64,000 bases of DNA, from assembly GCF_900177275.1 (NCBI RefSeq), contig NZ_FXAG01000005.1:124001-188000 (forward strand). Reading direction: 5' to 3'. Shown here in pieces: positions 41,951-50,530 of this stretch. The position numbers and the translations under genes were made by a program. The notes beneath the pieces were generated by a model. It saw nothing but the letters and a program-made list of their open reading frames with translations, ran no database searches and had not been told where the DNA came from. The stretch's first letter is position 1. Every line of letters begins with the position of its first letter. The stretch comes from Pseudogulbenkiania subflava DSM 22618 (GTDB lineage: Bacteria; Pseudomonadota; Gammaproteobacteria; Burkholderiales; Chromobacteriaceae).

Positions 41951-42145
41951 CTACAGGGCTCTGCTGATGGCATCTCCAACCTCTGTTGCTACATCGACAA
42001 ACAAAGCCCCCAGGCTGGTTCCTAACCCCATTACAGCCGATAGGATTACCATGGCGATCAGGGACCCCAGTAGGGCATATTCGATGCTGGTGACGCCATC
42101 TTCGATATCGAAGATTGACTTCAGAATGATTCTCAGTTTTGACAT
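41951..42145 (-). CDS. Flp-type prepilin (second)
   Basis: 64 residues. The motif EDG/VTSIEYALLGSLIAMVILSAV has the cleavage Gly and E-Y pair of class III prepilins. It differs from flp1 at the leader (MSKLRIILKSIFDI) and tail (VDVATEVGDAISRAL), so it is a diverged paralogue and not a recent copy. It lies 494 bases upstream of flp1 with its own promoter, divergent from the glycan operon. A minor or alternative pilin is likely. Confidence 0.9.
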   Translation of the reverse strand: MSKLRIILKSIFDIEDGVTSIEYALLGSLIAMVILSAVMGLGTSLGALFVDVATEVGDAISRAL

Positions 42146-42176
42146 GATCGACAGGCTTTCATTGCGGAAGTATGTT

Positions 42177-42206
42177 TATATATATGACATATATTTGTAT
42201 TCTCAA
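42177..42206 (-). promoter_or_regulatory. Candidate promoter of the second flp gene
   Basis: On the - strand TTGAGA (42201-42206) and TATATA (42177-42182) are spaced by 18 bases, some 30 bases before the start codon, in AT-rich DNA. Confidence 0.4.
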
Positions 42207-42311
42207 TAATGCTAATTGAATTTTCATTGGGCTGATTGAATGCAGCTCTGTCATCCATTTGGGTATGACATGCACTACGGTTTAGGCTGCTATCAAAAGT
42301 GTGTCAAGCTC

Positions 42312-42343
42312 TTGATAATGTTTTGTCATGCACTATAGTGCAT
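42312..42343 (+). promoter_or_regulatory. Promoter with palindromic operator for the glycan-decoration operon
   Basis: TTGATA (42312-42317) and TATAGT (42334-42339) are spaced by 16 bases. The -10 box lies in the centre of a 16-bp perfect palindrome ATGCACTATAGTGCAT (42328-42343). The half-site CATGCACTA occurs again at 42269-42277, 58 bases upstream. This arrangement suggests a repressor that binds over the -10 region. Confidence 0.6.
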
Positions 42344-42406
42344 TTCAAAGGTGGGGTGGGTGCAATTTACAAATCAATTATAAAAATAATAGGGAGATTT
42401 GAAAAA

Positions 42407-43990
42407 ATGGCTTACTTGAAAGGGCGTTTGACGCTGCCGATTGCTATTTTCATCATTATGTTTATGGTGGTCGGATTTTTTCCTAGGTTCGAGGACCCCG
42501 ATTTTTACTGGCACCTCAAAACGGGCGAGCTTATTGCTAGCTCTGCCCAATTGCCTTGGCATGATGTATTCGCTTATACCAATTCAGGACATTCTTGGGT
42601 TAATTCCGAGTGGTTGTCTCAATGGCTGTTTTATCAATTATTCCAGCTGGGTGGCTTGAAAACAGTATGGCTATTTACCACATCCATTTACGTATCGTGC
42701 TGGGCTGTCAGCTACAAAACCAGTCTTGATGTTCTGAAGGACGAGGGTAAGGCGGTTCAGGCGATTCTGCTGTTCTGTGTGTTCATGGGATTGCTGGCTC
42801 CACGGCCTCACATCTTTACTTTTTTATTGTTCGCCCTGCTGATCAGGGTGCTGTTCTGCTTCAAGTATTGTGCTTCTGAGCGGACTCTGTGGTGGATACC
42901 CCTCATCATGCTGCTGTGGGCCAATTTGCATGGCGGTTTCTTCCTTGGCCTCGTGCTGATGGCGGCGTTCATCTCGGCGGAATGGGCCAAGTATTGCTGG
43001 CGCGATGCGGCTGGCTGTATTGCCGTGTCGCGGCTGACACGGCTCACCTTGGTGGCATTGCTGGGGCTGCTTGCAACGGCAATCAACCCGCAAGGGTTCA
43101 GCTATTGGCGTTACCCCTACAACGCCATCGTGGCCTCCGGCGATATGCAATTCATTAACGAATGGCAGTCGCCCAACTTTCACCAATGGCTGTTCCAGTA
43201 CTTTTTGGCCATGGTGTTTATTTTCTTTCTGAACATGGTCTATTCGACCAGGAAGCCCGACTTGGCAGAAATCGGAGTGTCACTGATCTACATTGCCGGC
43301 GCATTCATCTCAGTCAGGAACTTGCCCTTGACTGCGCTGGCCATGACGCCCCATTTTGCGCTGTTCTACCGGGACCTCCCGGTGTCAGAGGGCTTACGCA
43401 AACTGAGATTTCCGACCCGTCGGGCGAATGCGGTGCCTCATCCCCTGGTTGCACGGGTCGGAAAGGTTTGGGTGGCGGGAAACAGGCAGGTAGGAGGGGC
43501 AGAAGGAGTGATGAACCTGTTGCTCTTGATCTTTGCCCTGCTGGCTGTTGCATTGATCTATCCCTCCAGGAGAAGCCTGGCCGAAGAAACCCTGACTTCG
43601 ATACTGCCGGTGAAGGCCACTGATTTCATCCTGGCCAACCACATCGAAGGGCGCATGTTCAATACCTACCACTATGGCGGCTACCTGATTTACCGGTTGT
43701 ATCCGCAACAGCGTGTGTTTATCTACGGCAGAACGGACATCTATCCCAAGGGTTTCGTCGATCACTACCTGGAAACCTATCGTGGCGACAAGGATTGGAA
43801 AAAGCGCTTTGCCAGCTACGGTATCGACTATGTCGTGTGTGAAAGCTCGGCGCCGATCCGGCAGCTCATCCTGGCGGACGGAAGCTTCAAGTCCGTTTTT
43901 GATGATGGCAAGCATTCCATTTTGCTCAGAAACGTTAGCAAGTACCGGGCGCTCATTGCCCGCTATGGCAAAGACGGCGGTCAGGGCTGA
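42407..43990 (+). CDS. Polytopic membrane protein, GT-C glycosyltransferase-like
   Basis: 527 residues from ATG 42407, with AGGGAGA upstream; the open frame to 42299 lacks a ribosome site. About 10 membrane segments span residues 10-400 and a soluble domain lies at about 415-520. The first periplasmic loop begins FEDPDFYWHLKTGELI, the D-x-D-type acidic pattern at the end of helix 1 seen in GT-C enzymes that use polyprenyl-phosphate sugars. No exact family is recognised. It heads a run of glycan genes including an ArnC-like enzyme that could make its lipid-linked donor. Confidence 0.65.
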   Translation: MAYLKGRLTLPIAIFIIMFMVVGFFPRFEDPDFYWHLKTGELIASSAQLPWHDVFAYTNSGHSWVNSEWLSQWLFYQLFQLGGLKTVWLFTTSIYVSCWAVSYKTSLDVLKDEGKAVQAILLFCVFMGLLAPRPHIFTFLLFALLIRVLFCFKYCASERTLWWIPLIMLLWANLHGGFFLGLVLMAAFISAEWAKYCWRDAAGCIAVSRLTRLTLVALLGLLATAINPQGFSYWRYPYNAIVASGDMQFINEWQSPNFHQWLFQYFLAMVFIFFLNMVYSTRKPDLAEIGVSLIYIAGAFISVRNLPLTALAMTPHFALFYRDLPVSEGLRKLRFPTRRANAVPHPLVARVGKVWVAGNRQVGGAEGVMNLLLLIFALLAVALIYPSRRSLAEETLTSILPVKATDFILANHIEGRMFNTYHYGGYLIYRLYPQQRVFIYGRTDIYPKGFVDHYLETYRGDKDWKKRFASYGIDYVVCESSAPIRQLILADGSFKSVFDDGKHSILLRNVSKYRALIARYGKDGGQG

Positions 43991-44035
43991 AGCGGGCTTT
44001 GCAAGAGGTTCCTGGCGGGTTTGGTGGAGTGGGCA

Positions 44036-44980
44036 ATGAATCTCAACTCACAGTTTGTCCGAATGATGCGCTGCCCTAGTTCCGGGAGTGCGCTGGTATT
44101 CGACGGGCAGGGCCTGTCGAGCTGTGATGGTGCCAATTGTTACCGGGTCAACGCCTCAGGAATTCCTCTGTTTGCGGAAACCCTGTGCACCGAGGATGCC
44201 AAGCGACAGCAGGTGCATTTCGAGATGGTTCATGCGCAGTATCTCGAAAACCTCGGCTATCCCCACACGCAGGAGTATATGGCCTATCTGGACGATGCCT
44301 TTCATAAGGTGGTCTCGGACGCCGAACTGGCGGTGACGGCGGAAATCTGTTGTGGCAGTGGCGAAGCCTTTCGCCTGCTGGGCCGCAAGGTCGGTAGCGG
44401 TGTGGGGGTGGATATTTCCGCTTCGATGCTGGATGTTGCCCGGCATTTTCTCAGGGACAGGCGCTACTGCTTCATCCAGGGCGACGCCACCAATCTGCCG
44501 CTGAACGATGCCACCTTCGATAGCGTATTCATCATCGGTGGCATTCATCACGTCAATGACCGGGCGCGTCTGTTCGGTGAAATCTACAGGGTGTTGAAAC
44601 CGGGGGGGCGCTTCTTCTGGCGCGAGCCGGTGAGCGACTTCTTCCTGTGGCGTTGGCTGCGCGCGCTGATCTACTGGCTGTCTCCCGCCCTCGACGAAAA
44701 GACTGAACGGCCTCTACTTTATGGGGAAACGGTTCCGGTGCTGACCCAGGCTGGCCTGGAGCTGAAGCACTGGGAGACCCATGGCTTCTTGGGTTACTGC
44801 CTGCTGATGAATAGCGATGTGCTGGTTTTCAATCGCCTGTTCCGCTATCTGCCGGGTATTCGAGCGCTGACGAGGCTGATGGCGAAACTGGATGGTTGGA
44901 CGGTGCGGATTCCCGGGCTCCGGCATGCCGGGCTGATCGTGATCGGCATGGCCGAGAAGCCGAAGAGGGCACAGTCATGA
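44036..44980 (+). CDS. Class I SAM-dependent methyltransferase
   Basis: 314 residues from ATG 44036, GGAG seven bases upstream. An N-terminal Trm112-like segment (MMRCPSSGSALVFDGQGLSSCDGANCYRVNASGIPLF, residues 10-50) precedes the methyltransferase core: AEICCGSGEAFRLL near 108, GVGVDISASMLDVARHF, FIQGDATNLPLNDATFDSVFIIGGIHHV and VLKPGGRFFWREP. The C-terminal 100 residues are hydrophobic and may touch the membrane. The substrate may be a sugar or lipid-linked sugar, judging by neighbours. The stop overlaps the next start (ATGA). Confidence 0.8.
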   Translation: MNLNSQFVRMMRCPSSGSALVFDGQGLSSCDGANCYRVNASGIPLFAETLCTEDAKRQQVHFEMVHAQYLENLGYPHTQEYMAYLDDAFHKVVSDAELAVTAEICCGSGEAFRLLGRKVGSGVGVDISASMLDVARHFLRDRRYCFIQGDATNLPLNDATFDSVFIIGGIHHVNDRARLFGEIYRVLKPGGRFFWREPVSDFFLWRWLRALIYWLSPALDEKTERPLLYGETVPVLTQAGLELKHWETHGFLGYCLLMNSDVLVFNRLFRYLPGIRALTRLMAKLDGWTVRIPGLRHAGLIVIGMAEKPKRAQS

Positions 44981-45315
44981 AGGTTCTTGCCTGTTATCTG
45001 GCGATGGTCTTGCTCACGGTTTCGGCCAACCTTTTCTTTAAATCCGGGGCGATGCGTGCGGAGAGTGGGCTGCTGGGTCTGCTCAACATCAAGATCGTGC
45101 TGGGTTTTGTGTGTTTCGGGCTCGCGGCGCTGTTGTATATCGTCGTGCTGCGGGTGCTGCCACTGAATGTGGCGCAATCGCTGGCGGCGATGCAGTTCGT
45201 CGCGGTGATTGTTGCCGCGCACCTGGTGCTGGGTGAGCCCATTGGGGCCGCCAGGCTGCTGGGGATTGGTTTGATCTTTTCCGGAATCGTGCTGGTCGGG
45301 CGGACCATTACCTGA
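44977..45315 (+). CDS. EmrE/ArnE-like small membrane transporter
   Basis: 112 residues with four membrane segments, DMT/SMR superfamily (MVLLTVSANLFFKSGAM, LPLNVAQSLAAMQFVAVIVAAHLVLGEPIGAARLLGIGLIFSGIVLVG). True EmrE has an essential Glu in helix 1, which is not visible here. ArnE/ArnF subunits of the same superfamily flip undecaprenyl-phosphate aminoarabinose. Lying between a methyltransferase and an ArnC-like glycosyltransferase, it is more likely a lipid-sugar flippase than a drug pump. ATGA overlap upstream. Confidence 0.75.
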   Translation: MKVLACYLAMVLLTVSANLFFKSGAMRAESGLLGLLNIKIVLGFVCFGLAALLYIVVLRVLPLNVAQSLAAMQFVAVIVAAHLVLGEPIGAARLLGIGLIFSGIVLVGRTIT

Positions 45316-45365
45316 GTTTGACGTCATCAACGTCGCGCCGTGCTTACCTTGAGCTAGAGGTATTT

Positions 45366-46325
45366 ATGATCTCGGTTATCGTGCCTGTATACAACGAGGC
45401 AGACAATCTCACTGCGTTATACGAGCAGGCCGTTTCTGTACTTGAGAGATTGGGGCAGCCTTGGGAACTGATCTTCATCAACGATGGCAGCACCGATGGC
45501 AGCCAGGACAAGCTGGAAGAGCTGGCGGCACGGAATGCGTCGGTCAAGGTGATCAAGTTCTGCCGCAATTTCGGTCAGACGGCGGCGATGATGGCGGGGG
45601 TCGATTATGCGGAAGGCCACGTCATCATTCCCATGGATGGCGACCTGCAAAACGATCCGCAGGACATCCCCCGCCTATTGGAAAAACTGGAGCAAGGCTT
45701 CGACGTCGTCTCCGGGTGGCGCCAGGACCGCAAGGACAATCCCATCAACCGCACGTTGCCGAGCCGGGTCGCCAACGGGATCATTTCGTACGTGTCCGGG
45801 GTGCATCTGCATGACTACGGTTGTTCGCTGAAGGCGTACCGGAAGGACATCATCAAAGGTATCCGCCTGTACGGAGAAATGCATCGCTTCATTCCGATCT
45901 ATGCGAGCTGCCTCGGGGCGAGGATTGCGGAGATTCCGGTCCAGCACCATCCTCGCCAGAATGGGGTGTCCAAGTATGGTATTAGCCGGGTGGTGAAGGT
46001 CCTGCTCGACCTGCTGGTGGTGAAGTTTTTGGCCAAGTATTCCGGCAAGCCCATGTATTTGTTCGGTTCGGTCGGTGTCGTGATTCTCGCCGTGAGCCTG
46101 CTGGTGGTGACCTGGGCGCTGTACCTCAAGTTTGTTGAGGGGGTCTCCCTGATTTCGACGCCCCTTCCGCTGCTGGGCGTGATGGCCGGCATCTCCGGCT
46201 TCATGTGCATTCTGATGGGGCTGTTGGCCGAAGTGCTGATCCGCACCTATTACGAGGCGCAGGGCAAGACCGTCTATCTGATCGGCAAGACCTGCAACAT
46301 CAAGCCGCATGGCCTTCAGGGGTAG
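45366..46325 (+). CDS. ArnC/GtrB-like polyprenyl-phosphate glycosyltransferase
   Basis: 319 residues from ATG 45366 (AGAGG upstream). GT2 family: SVIVPVYNEADNLTALYEQA at the N-terminus, INDGSTDGS, the catalytic MDGDLQNDP (DxD) near residue 95, LPSRVANGIISYVSGVHLHDYGCSLKAYR and two C-terminal membrane helices (about 235-255 and 270-295). ArnC and GtrB transfer a sugar from a nucleotide donor to undecaprenyl phosphate at the cytoplasmic face. The sugar here cannot be told from sequence. Confidence 0.88.
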   Translation: MISVIVPVYNEADNLTALYEQAVSVLERLGQPWELIFINDGSTDGSQDKLEELAARNASVKVIKFCRNFGQTAAMMAGVDYAEGHVIIPMDGDLQNDPQDIPRLLEKLEQGFDVVSGWRQDRKDNPINRTLPSRVANGIISYVSGVHLHDYGCSLKAYRKDIIKGIRLYGEMHRFIPIYASCLGARIAEIPVQHHPRQNGVSKYGISRVVKVLLDLLVVKFLAKYSGKPMYLFGSVGVVILAVSLLVVTWALYLKFVEGVSLISTPLPLLGVMAGISGFMCILMGLLAEVLIRTYYEAQGKTVYLIGKTCNIKPHGLQG

Positions 46326-46329
46326 TCGA

Positions 46330-48204
46330 ATGTGTGGCATCGCCGGGTTCATGGGAAAGGGGTCAGCCGAGGATTTGTCCCGGATGCTCCAACTGCTGAG
46401 CCATCGCGGGCCGGATGGGGCAGGGGCGTGGTGTGACCGGGAACGAGGGGTGTATCTCGGGCATACGCGGCTTGCCATTGTCGACCTGGCCGATGGCCAT
46501 CAACCGATGTGGACCGCGGACGGCCGCCTGGGAGTGGTGTTCAACGGGGAAATCTACAATCACAGAGAATTGCGTGCCGAGCTGGAGCGGGCAGGGCATG
46601 TCTTCGCCACGGACCATTCCGATACCGAGGTGCTGTTGCACGGCTACCGCGAGTGGGGAGAGGCGCTGACGCACAAGCTCAACGGCATGTGGGCGTTTGC
46701 TCTTTACGATCAGGTCCGGCAGCGGCTGTTTTGCAGCCGTGACCGCTTCGGCAAGAAGCCGTTCTACTATACGTTCCAGCAGGGCACCCTGGTCTTTGCT
46801 TCGGAACTGACGGCCCTGCTGACGCATCCGCATGTCACCGCCCAGGTGTCGACCCGGGCCATCCAGAAATACATCGGCTACGGCTACATTCCGGCCCCGC
46901 ACACGCCCTACGAAGATATTTTCAAGCTGCCGGCGGGGTGCTCGCTCTCCTTCTCTCTGCTGGAGCGGGTAGCGGAGGTGAAACGCTATTGGTCCTTCGT
47001 CCTCGAGCCCACCGAAACGCGCCCTGCCGGCTTCGAACGCCAGTGCCAGGAAGAGCTGACCGCGTTGCTGGACCAGGCAGTTGCCCGGCGCCTGGTGGCC
47101 GATGTCCCGGTGGGCGTGTTTCTCAGCGGAGGGGTCGATTCGTCGTCGGTGGCGGCGCTGGCAGCCCGCCGTCTCGAAGCGGGACAATTGCAGACGTTCA
47201 GCATCGGCTTCGACGAGAAGGGGTTTGACGAGTCGGGCTATGCGCGCCAGATGGCGGAACACATCAAGGCGCAGCACCATGAGCAGATCTTAGGGAGCGA
47301 GGCCGCCAGGGAATTGCTGCTCGAGGTGGTGAGGCGGCTGGATGAGCCGACGGGCGACAGTTCCCTGCTTCCCACTTATTTAGTGTGCCGTTTTGCTCGC
47401 GAGCGCGTGACGGTGGCGTTGGGGGGCGATGGCGCCGACGAATTGTTCGGGGGGTACGCACCATTTCGGGCGCTCAGGTGGGCAGGCTATTACCAGAAGA
47501 TCGTACCGAGGCCGGTACACCAGGTGATCCAGCTCCTGGCAAGCCGTCTGCCTGTGCTGGATGGCTACATGAGCCTCGACTTCAAGGTGAAGCGGGCCAT
47601 TCGTGGGGTTGGCTATCCCTCTCGGCTGTGGAATCCGGTATGGATGTGCCCGCTCGACGAGAAAGAGCTCGCCGAGTTGTTCGCGGAGCCGGTTGACCTC
47701 GACGAGGTGTTCGCCGAGGCGATCGACGCCTGGGAGCGCTGCTCGCAAACCGATCCTGTCGGTCGGACCCTGCAGTTTTTCACCGATATCTATCTGCAGG
47801 ACGACATCCTGGCGAAAACCGATCGAGCCAGCATGATGAACTCGCTGGAGCTGCGCTCGCCGTTTCTGGATATCGACGTCATCAATCTGGCTCGAACCAT
47901 TCCGTCCGACTACAAAATCCGGCACGGCGAAACCAAGTACATCCTGAAGAAAGCGATGGCTCCCTTCTTGCCGATGGGCATCCTGCACCGACCGAAACAG
48001 GGGTTCGCCGCACCGGTCGCCCAGTGGCTGAGGGGGGAAAACCTGCTTCCCGAAAAATCCTGCCTGTCCTGTCTCAACAACGACTTTATCGAAGCGGCGT
48101 TTGCCGATCACGCAGGTCATCGGAAAAACCATCACTCCTTTCTTTGGAGCCAGTGGGTGTTGGGCATGGTGGTGCCGCCGCGTGCTGATGGGGTATTGAT
48201 GTAG
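46330..48204 (+). CDS. asnB: AsnB-type glutamine amidotransferase
   Basis: 624 residues from ATG 46330 (MCGIAGFMG), so Cys2 is the glutaminase nucleophile. The N-terminal amidotransferase domain (1-200) has SHRGPDGAGAW, GHTRLAIVDLADGHQPM and FNGEIYNHRELR. The C-terminal synthetase domain has the PP-loop VFLSGGVDSSSVAALAA near 256 and ALGGDGADELFGGYAPF. Members in polysaccharide loci amidate uronic acids or other carboxylates rather than aspartate. Its start lies 4 bases past the stop of the ArnC-like gene, pointing to a role in sugar tailoring, which is inference. Confidence 0.85.
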   Translation: MCGIAGFMGKGSAEDLSRMLQLLSHRGPDGAGAWCDRERGVYLGHTRLAIVDLADGHQPMWTADGRLGVVFNGEIYNHRELRAELERAGHVFATDHSDTEVLLHGYREWGEALTHKLNGMWAFALYDQVRQRLFCSRDRFGKKPFYYTFQQGTLVFASELTALLTHPHVTAQVSTRAIQKYIGYGYIPAPHTPYEDIFKLPAGCSLSFSLLERVAEVKRYWSFVLEPTETRPAGFERQCQEELTALLDQAVARRLVADVPVGVFLSGGVDSSSVAALAARRLEAGQLQTFSIGFDEKGFDESGYARQMAEHIKAQHHEQILGSEAARELLLEVVRRLDEPTGDSSLLPTYLVCRFARERVTVALGGDGADELFGGYAPFRALRWAGYYQKIVPRPVHQVIQLLASRLPVLDGYMSLDFKVKRAIRGVGYPSRLWNPVWMCPLDEKELAELFAEPVDLDEVFAEAIDAWERCSQTDPVGRTLQFFTDIYLQDDILAKTDRASMMNSLELRSPFLDIDVINLARTIPSDYKIRHGETKYILKKAMAPFLPMGILHRPKQGFAAPVAQWLRGENLLPEKSCLSCLNNDFIEAAFADHAGHRKNHHSFLWSQWVLGMVVPPRADGVLM

Positions 48205-48319
48205 TGCGGGTGTGTATGACTATCTCTGGCGTGGCGAATCAAGCCCCGAAGGGTTGCCGCAGGGGTGATTGATACTGTTCTCCCGACAGATATTTCTTGA
48301 AGAACGGAAGGGGTTGGCC

Positions 48320-48940
48320 ATGATCACACTGCCCGGCTTGCTGTACTCGAAGCGCTTCAATCTGTATGTCGGGGCGGTTTTTTCACTCGTGTGGTGGATG
48401 TTTTCCTATGCCCATCTGACCCGGTTTCAGCAGACCCATGATGTTGCCCTGATCGTAGTGGTATTTTCAGAAACGCTGACGGCGGTTCTCTTCTTCGTGC
48501 GTAGCAGCCCCAAGACCATCTCGCTCGCTCCGGGTGACTGGCTGATCGGTGTGGCCGGCAGTTATCTGCCGATGCTGTTTCGGCCCGCGCCATGGGGTGT
48601 CATGCCAGCAGCGAGCATGCTGGTGTTGATTGGGACGGCACTGCAGATCGTCGGCTTGCTGTCGTTGAACCGCAGTTTCGCTATTGTGGCGGCGAAACGT
48701 GAGATCAAAACCTCCGGGATGTACCGTCTGGTGCGCCACCCGATCTATGCCAGCTACTTTCTGGTTTTTGCCGGCTATGTGCTGCAAAACACGTCGCCGG
48801 CCAATGCACTGGTCTATGCCTTGTTGTTGCTGTTGCTACTCACCCGCATCGTCCGTGAGGAGCGCCATCTGGCGCTCGATCCGGCGTATCGGGAATACAT
48901 GCTGACGGTACGTTACCGCCTGATCCCCTTCGTGTACTAG
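48320..48940 (+). CDS. ICMT-like membrane methyltransferase
   Basis: 206 residues from ATG 48320, with GGAAGGGG upstream. Five or so membrane helices and the isoprenylcysteine carboxyl methyltransferase/phospholipid methyltransferase signature: KTSGMYRLVRHPIYASYFLVFAG, then EERHLALDPAYREYMLTVRYRLIPFVY. The family moves methyl from SAM to membrane-embedded substrates. It ends the operon 115 bases after asnB, just before a bidirectional terminator. A polyprenyl-linked or lipid substrate is possible. Confidence 0.8.
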   Translation: MITLPGLLYSKRFNLYVGAVFSLVWWMFSYAHLTRFQQTHDVALIVVVFSETLTAVLFFVRSSPKTISLAPGDWLIGVAGSYLPMLFRPAPWGVMPAASMLVLIGTALQIVGLLSLNRSFAIVAAKREIKTSGMYRLVRHPIYASYFLVFAGYVLQNTSPANALVYALLLLLLLTRIVREERHLALDPAYREYMLTVRYRLIPFVY

Positions 48941-48994
48941 AGATGGCTTCGGCCAACGTTGTACACCCCGCATTCGGGTACGGTGCCGCAAACA

Positions 48995-49025
48995 AAAACG
49001 CCATGAGAGAGACTCATGGCGTTTT
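48995..49025. terminator. Bidirectional terminator between convergent operons
   Basis: AAAACGCCATGAG (48995-49007) pairs perfectly with CTCATGGCGTTTT (49013-49025) across a five-base loop. A/T tails on both sides allow it to end both the + strand glycan operon and the - strand efflux operon. Confidence 0.9.
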
Positions 49026-49060
49026 GCTTGAGTGCCTGCTGGCAGGCGGGATACATCTCA

Positions 49061-50530
49061 CTAGGAGGCGGCGTCCGCCTTGGGCGGCGTTTTTCCCGCC
49101 GCGGCCGAGTGTTCGAGCCAGCCACCGCCCAGTGCTTTGTACAGGGTTACCTGGTTGGTCAGCCGCGCGAGCCGGGCCTGGATCAGGCCTTGCTGTGCAC
49201 TGTAGAGCGAGCGCTGGGCATCGAGCAGCGTCAGCGCACTATCCACACCATTGCGGTAGCGCAACTCGGCCAACTGGTAGCGTTGGGTTTCCGACTTCAC
49301 CAGCGCCTCTTGCGCCGCGATCTGCTGTTCCAGCATGGCCCGTGCGGTCAGTGCGTCGGACACTTCGCGGAAGGCCGATTGCACCGATTTCTCGTACTGT
49401 GCCACCGCGATCTTCTTGCTCGTGGTGGAGACGTCCAGTCCGGCCGCATTTTTGCCCCAGTCGAAGATCGGCAGGTTGATCTGCGGCATGAAGCTCCAGG
49501 CGCCCTGACCGGACTTGAACAGGTTGCTGAGCTGGCTGCTCGCCGTGCCGAAGCTGCCGGTCAGCGAGATGCTCGGGAAGAACGCCGCGCGTGCCGCGCC
49601 GATATCGGCATTCGCCGCCTTCAGCTGGTGCTCGGCCTGGACGATGTCTGGGCGCCGTTCCAGCAAGTCGGACGGCAGGCCGGCCGGCAGGTCTGCCAGC
49701 AGGCCTTGGGCATCGAACGCATTGCCTTCCGGCAGATCGGCGGGCAAGGGCTGGCCCACCAGCAGCGCCAGGGCATTCTCGGCCTGGGCGCGTTGCTGCA
49801 TCAGGCTCGCCAGATTGCTCTTGGCGGTTTGCACCTGACTGTCGGCGGTGCTCAGGTCGAGGGCGGTGACGGTGCCGACGTCGAAGCGCTTCTTGGTCAG
49901 GTCATAAGAGCTCTGCTGGGCGGTCAGGGTGTCGGTGACCACCTTCTGTTGCTCGTCCAGCGCGCGCAGCGTCAGATACTGGCTCGCCACCTCCGATACC
50001 AGCGAGATTTGTGCCGATTTCTGCGCCTCGCCGCTGGCGAAGTACTGCTCCAGCGCCTCGTTCTTCAGACTCTGTACCCGTCCGAACAGGTCGAGCTCGT
50101 ACGCGGTGAAGCCGACGGAGGCGCTGTACTTGCCGCTCACGCCGGCGCGCCCGCTGCTCGACAGGTCGGCCGGCAGGCGCTGGCGAGTGCCGCTGCCGGT
50201 GGCGTCGATCGCCGGGAACAGGTCGGCGCGCTGAATCTGGTACTGCGCGCGCGTCTTTTCGACATTCAGCATCGCCACCCGCAGGTCGCGGTTGTTGGCG
50301 AGTGCCAGCTCGATCAGCTTTTGCAGCCGTGCATCGGCGAAGAATTCGCGCCAGCCGATGTCCGCCGCGGCACGGCCCTGGGTCGCCTGGGTGGCGGCAT
50401 CGCCGCCGTAGGCCGGTCCGCTCGGCCATTGCCCGGCCACCGGCGCGGCCGGGCGCTGGTAGGTCGGGGCCAAAGAGCAACCAGCAAGCAGCGTGGCGGC
50501 GAGCAGGGCGGGCAAGGTGTATTTAGTCAT
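49061..50530 (-). CDS. oprM: Outer-membrane channel lipoprotein of the RND efflux system (OprM/NodT type)
   Basis: 489 residues from ATG 50530. Lipobox LLAGC (Cys18) precedes [18 protein letters not shown], the usual OprM/AdeK start. Two outer-membrane efflux (OEP) repeats follow ([28 protein letters not shown]...; [38 protein letters not shown]). It forms the TolC-like exit duct. The start overlaps the acrB stop by 8 bases, so it is co-translated with the pump. Confidence 0.93.
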   Translation of the reverse strand: MTKYTLPALLAATLLAGCSLAPTYQRPAAPVAGQWPSGPAYGGDAATQATQGRAAADIGWREFFADARLQKLIELALANNRDLRVAMLNVEKTRAQYQIQRADLFPAIDATGSGTRQRLPADLSSSGRAGVSGKYSASVGFTAYELDLFGRVQSLKNEALEQYFASGEAQKSAQISLVSEVASQYLTLRALDEQQKVVTDTLTAQQSSYDLTKKRFDVGTVTALDLSTADSQVQTAKSNLASLMQQRAQAENALALLVGQPLPADLPEGNAFDAQGLLADLPAGLPSDLLERRPDIVQAEHQLKAANADIGAARAAFFPSISLTGSFGTASSQLSNLFKSGQGAWSFMPQINLPIFDWGKNAAGLDVSTTSKKIAVAQYEKSVQSAFREVSDALTARAMLEQQIAAQEALVKSETQRYQLAELRYRNGVDSALTLLDAQRSLYSAQQGLIQARLARLTNQVTLYKALGGGWLEHSAAAGKTPPKADAAS

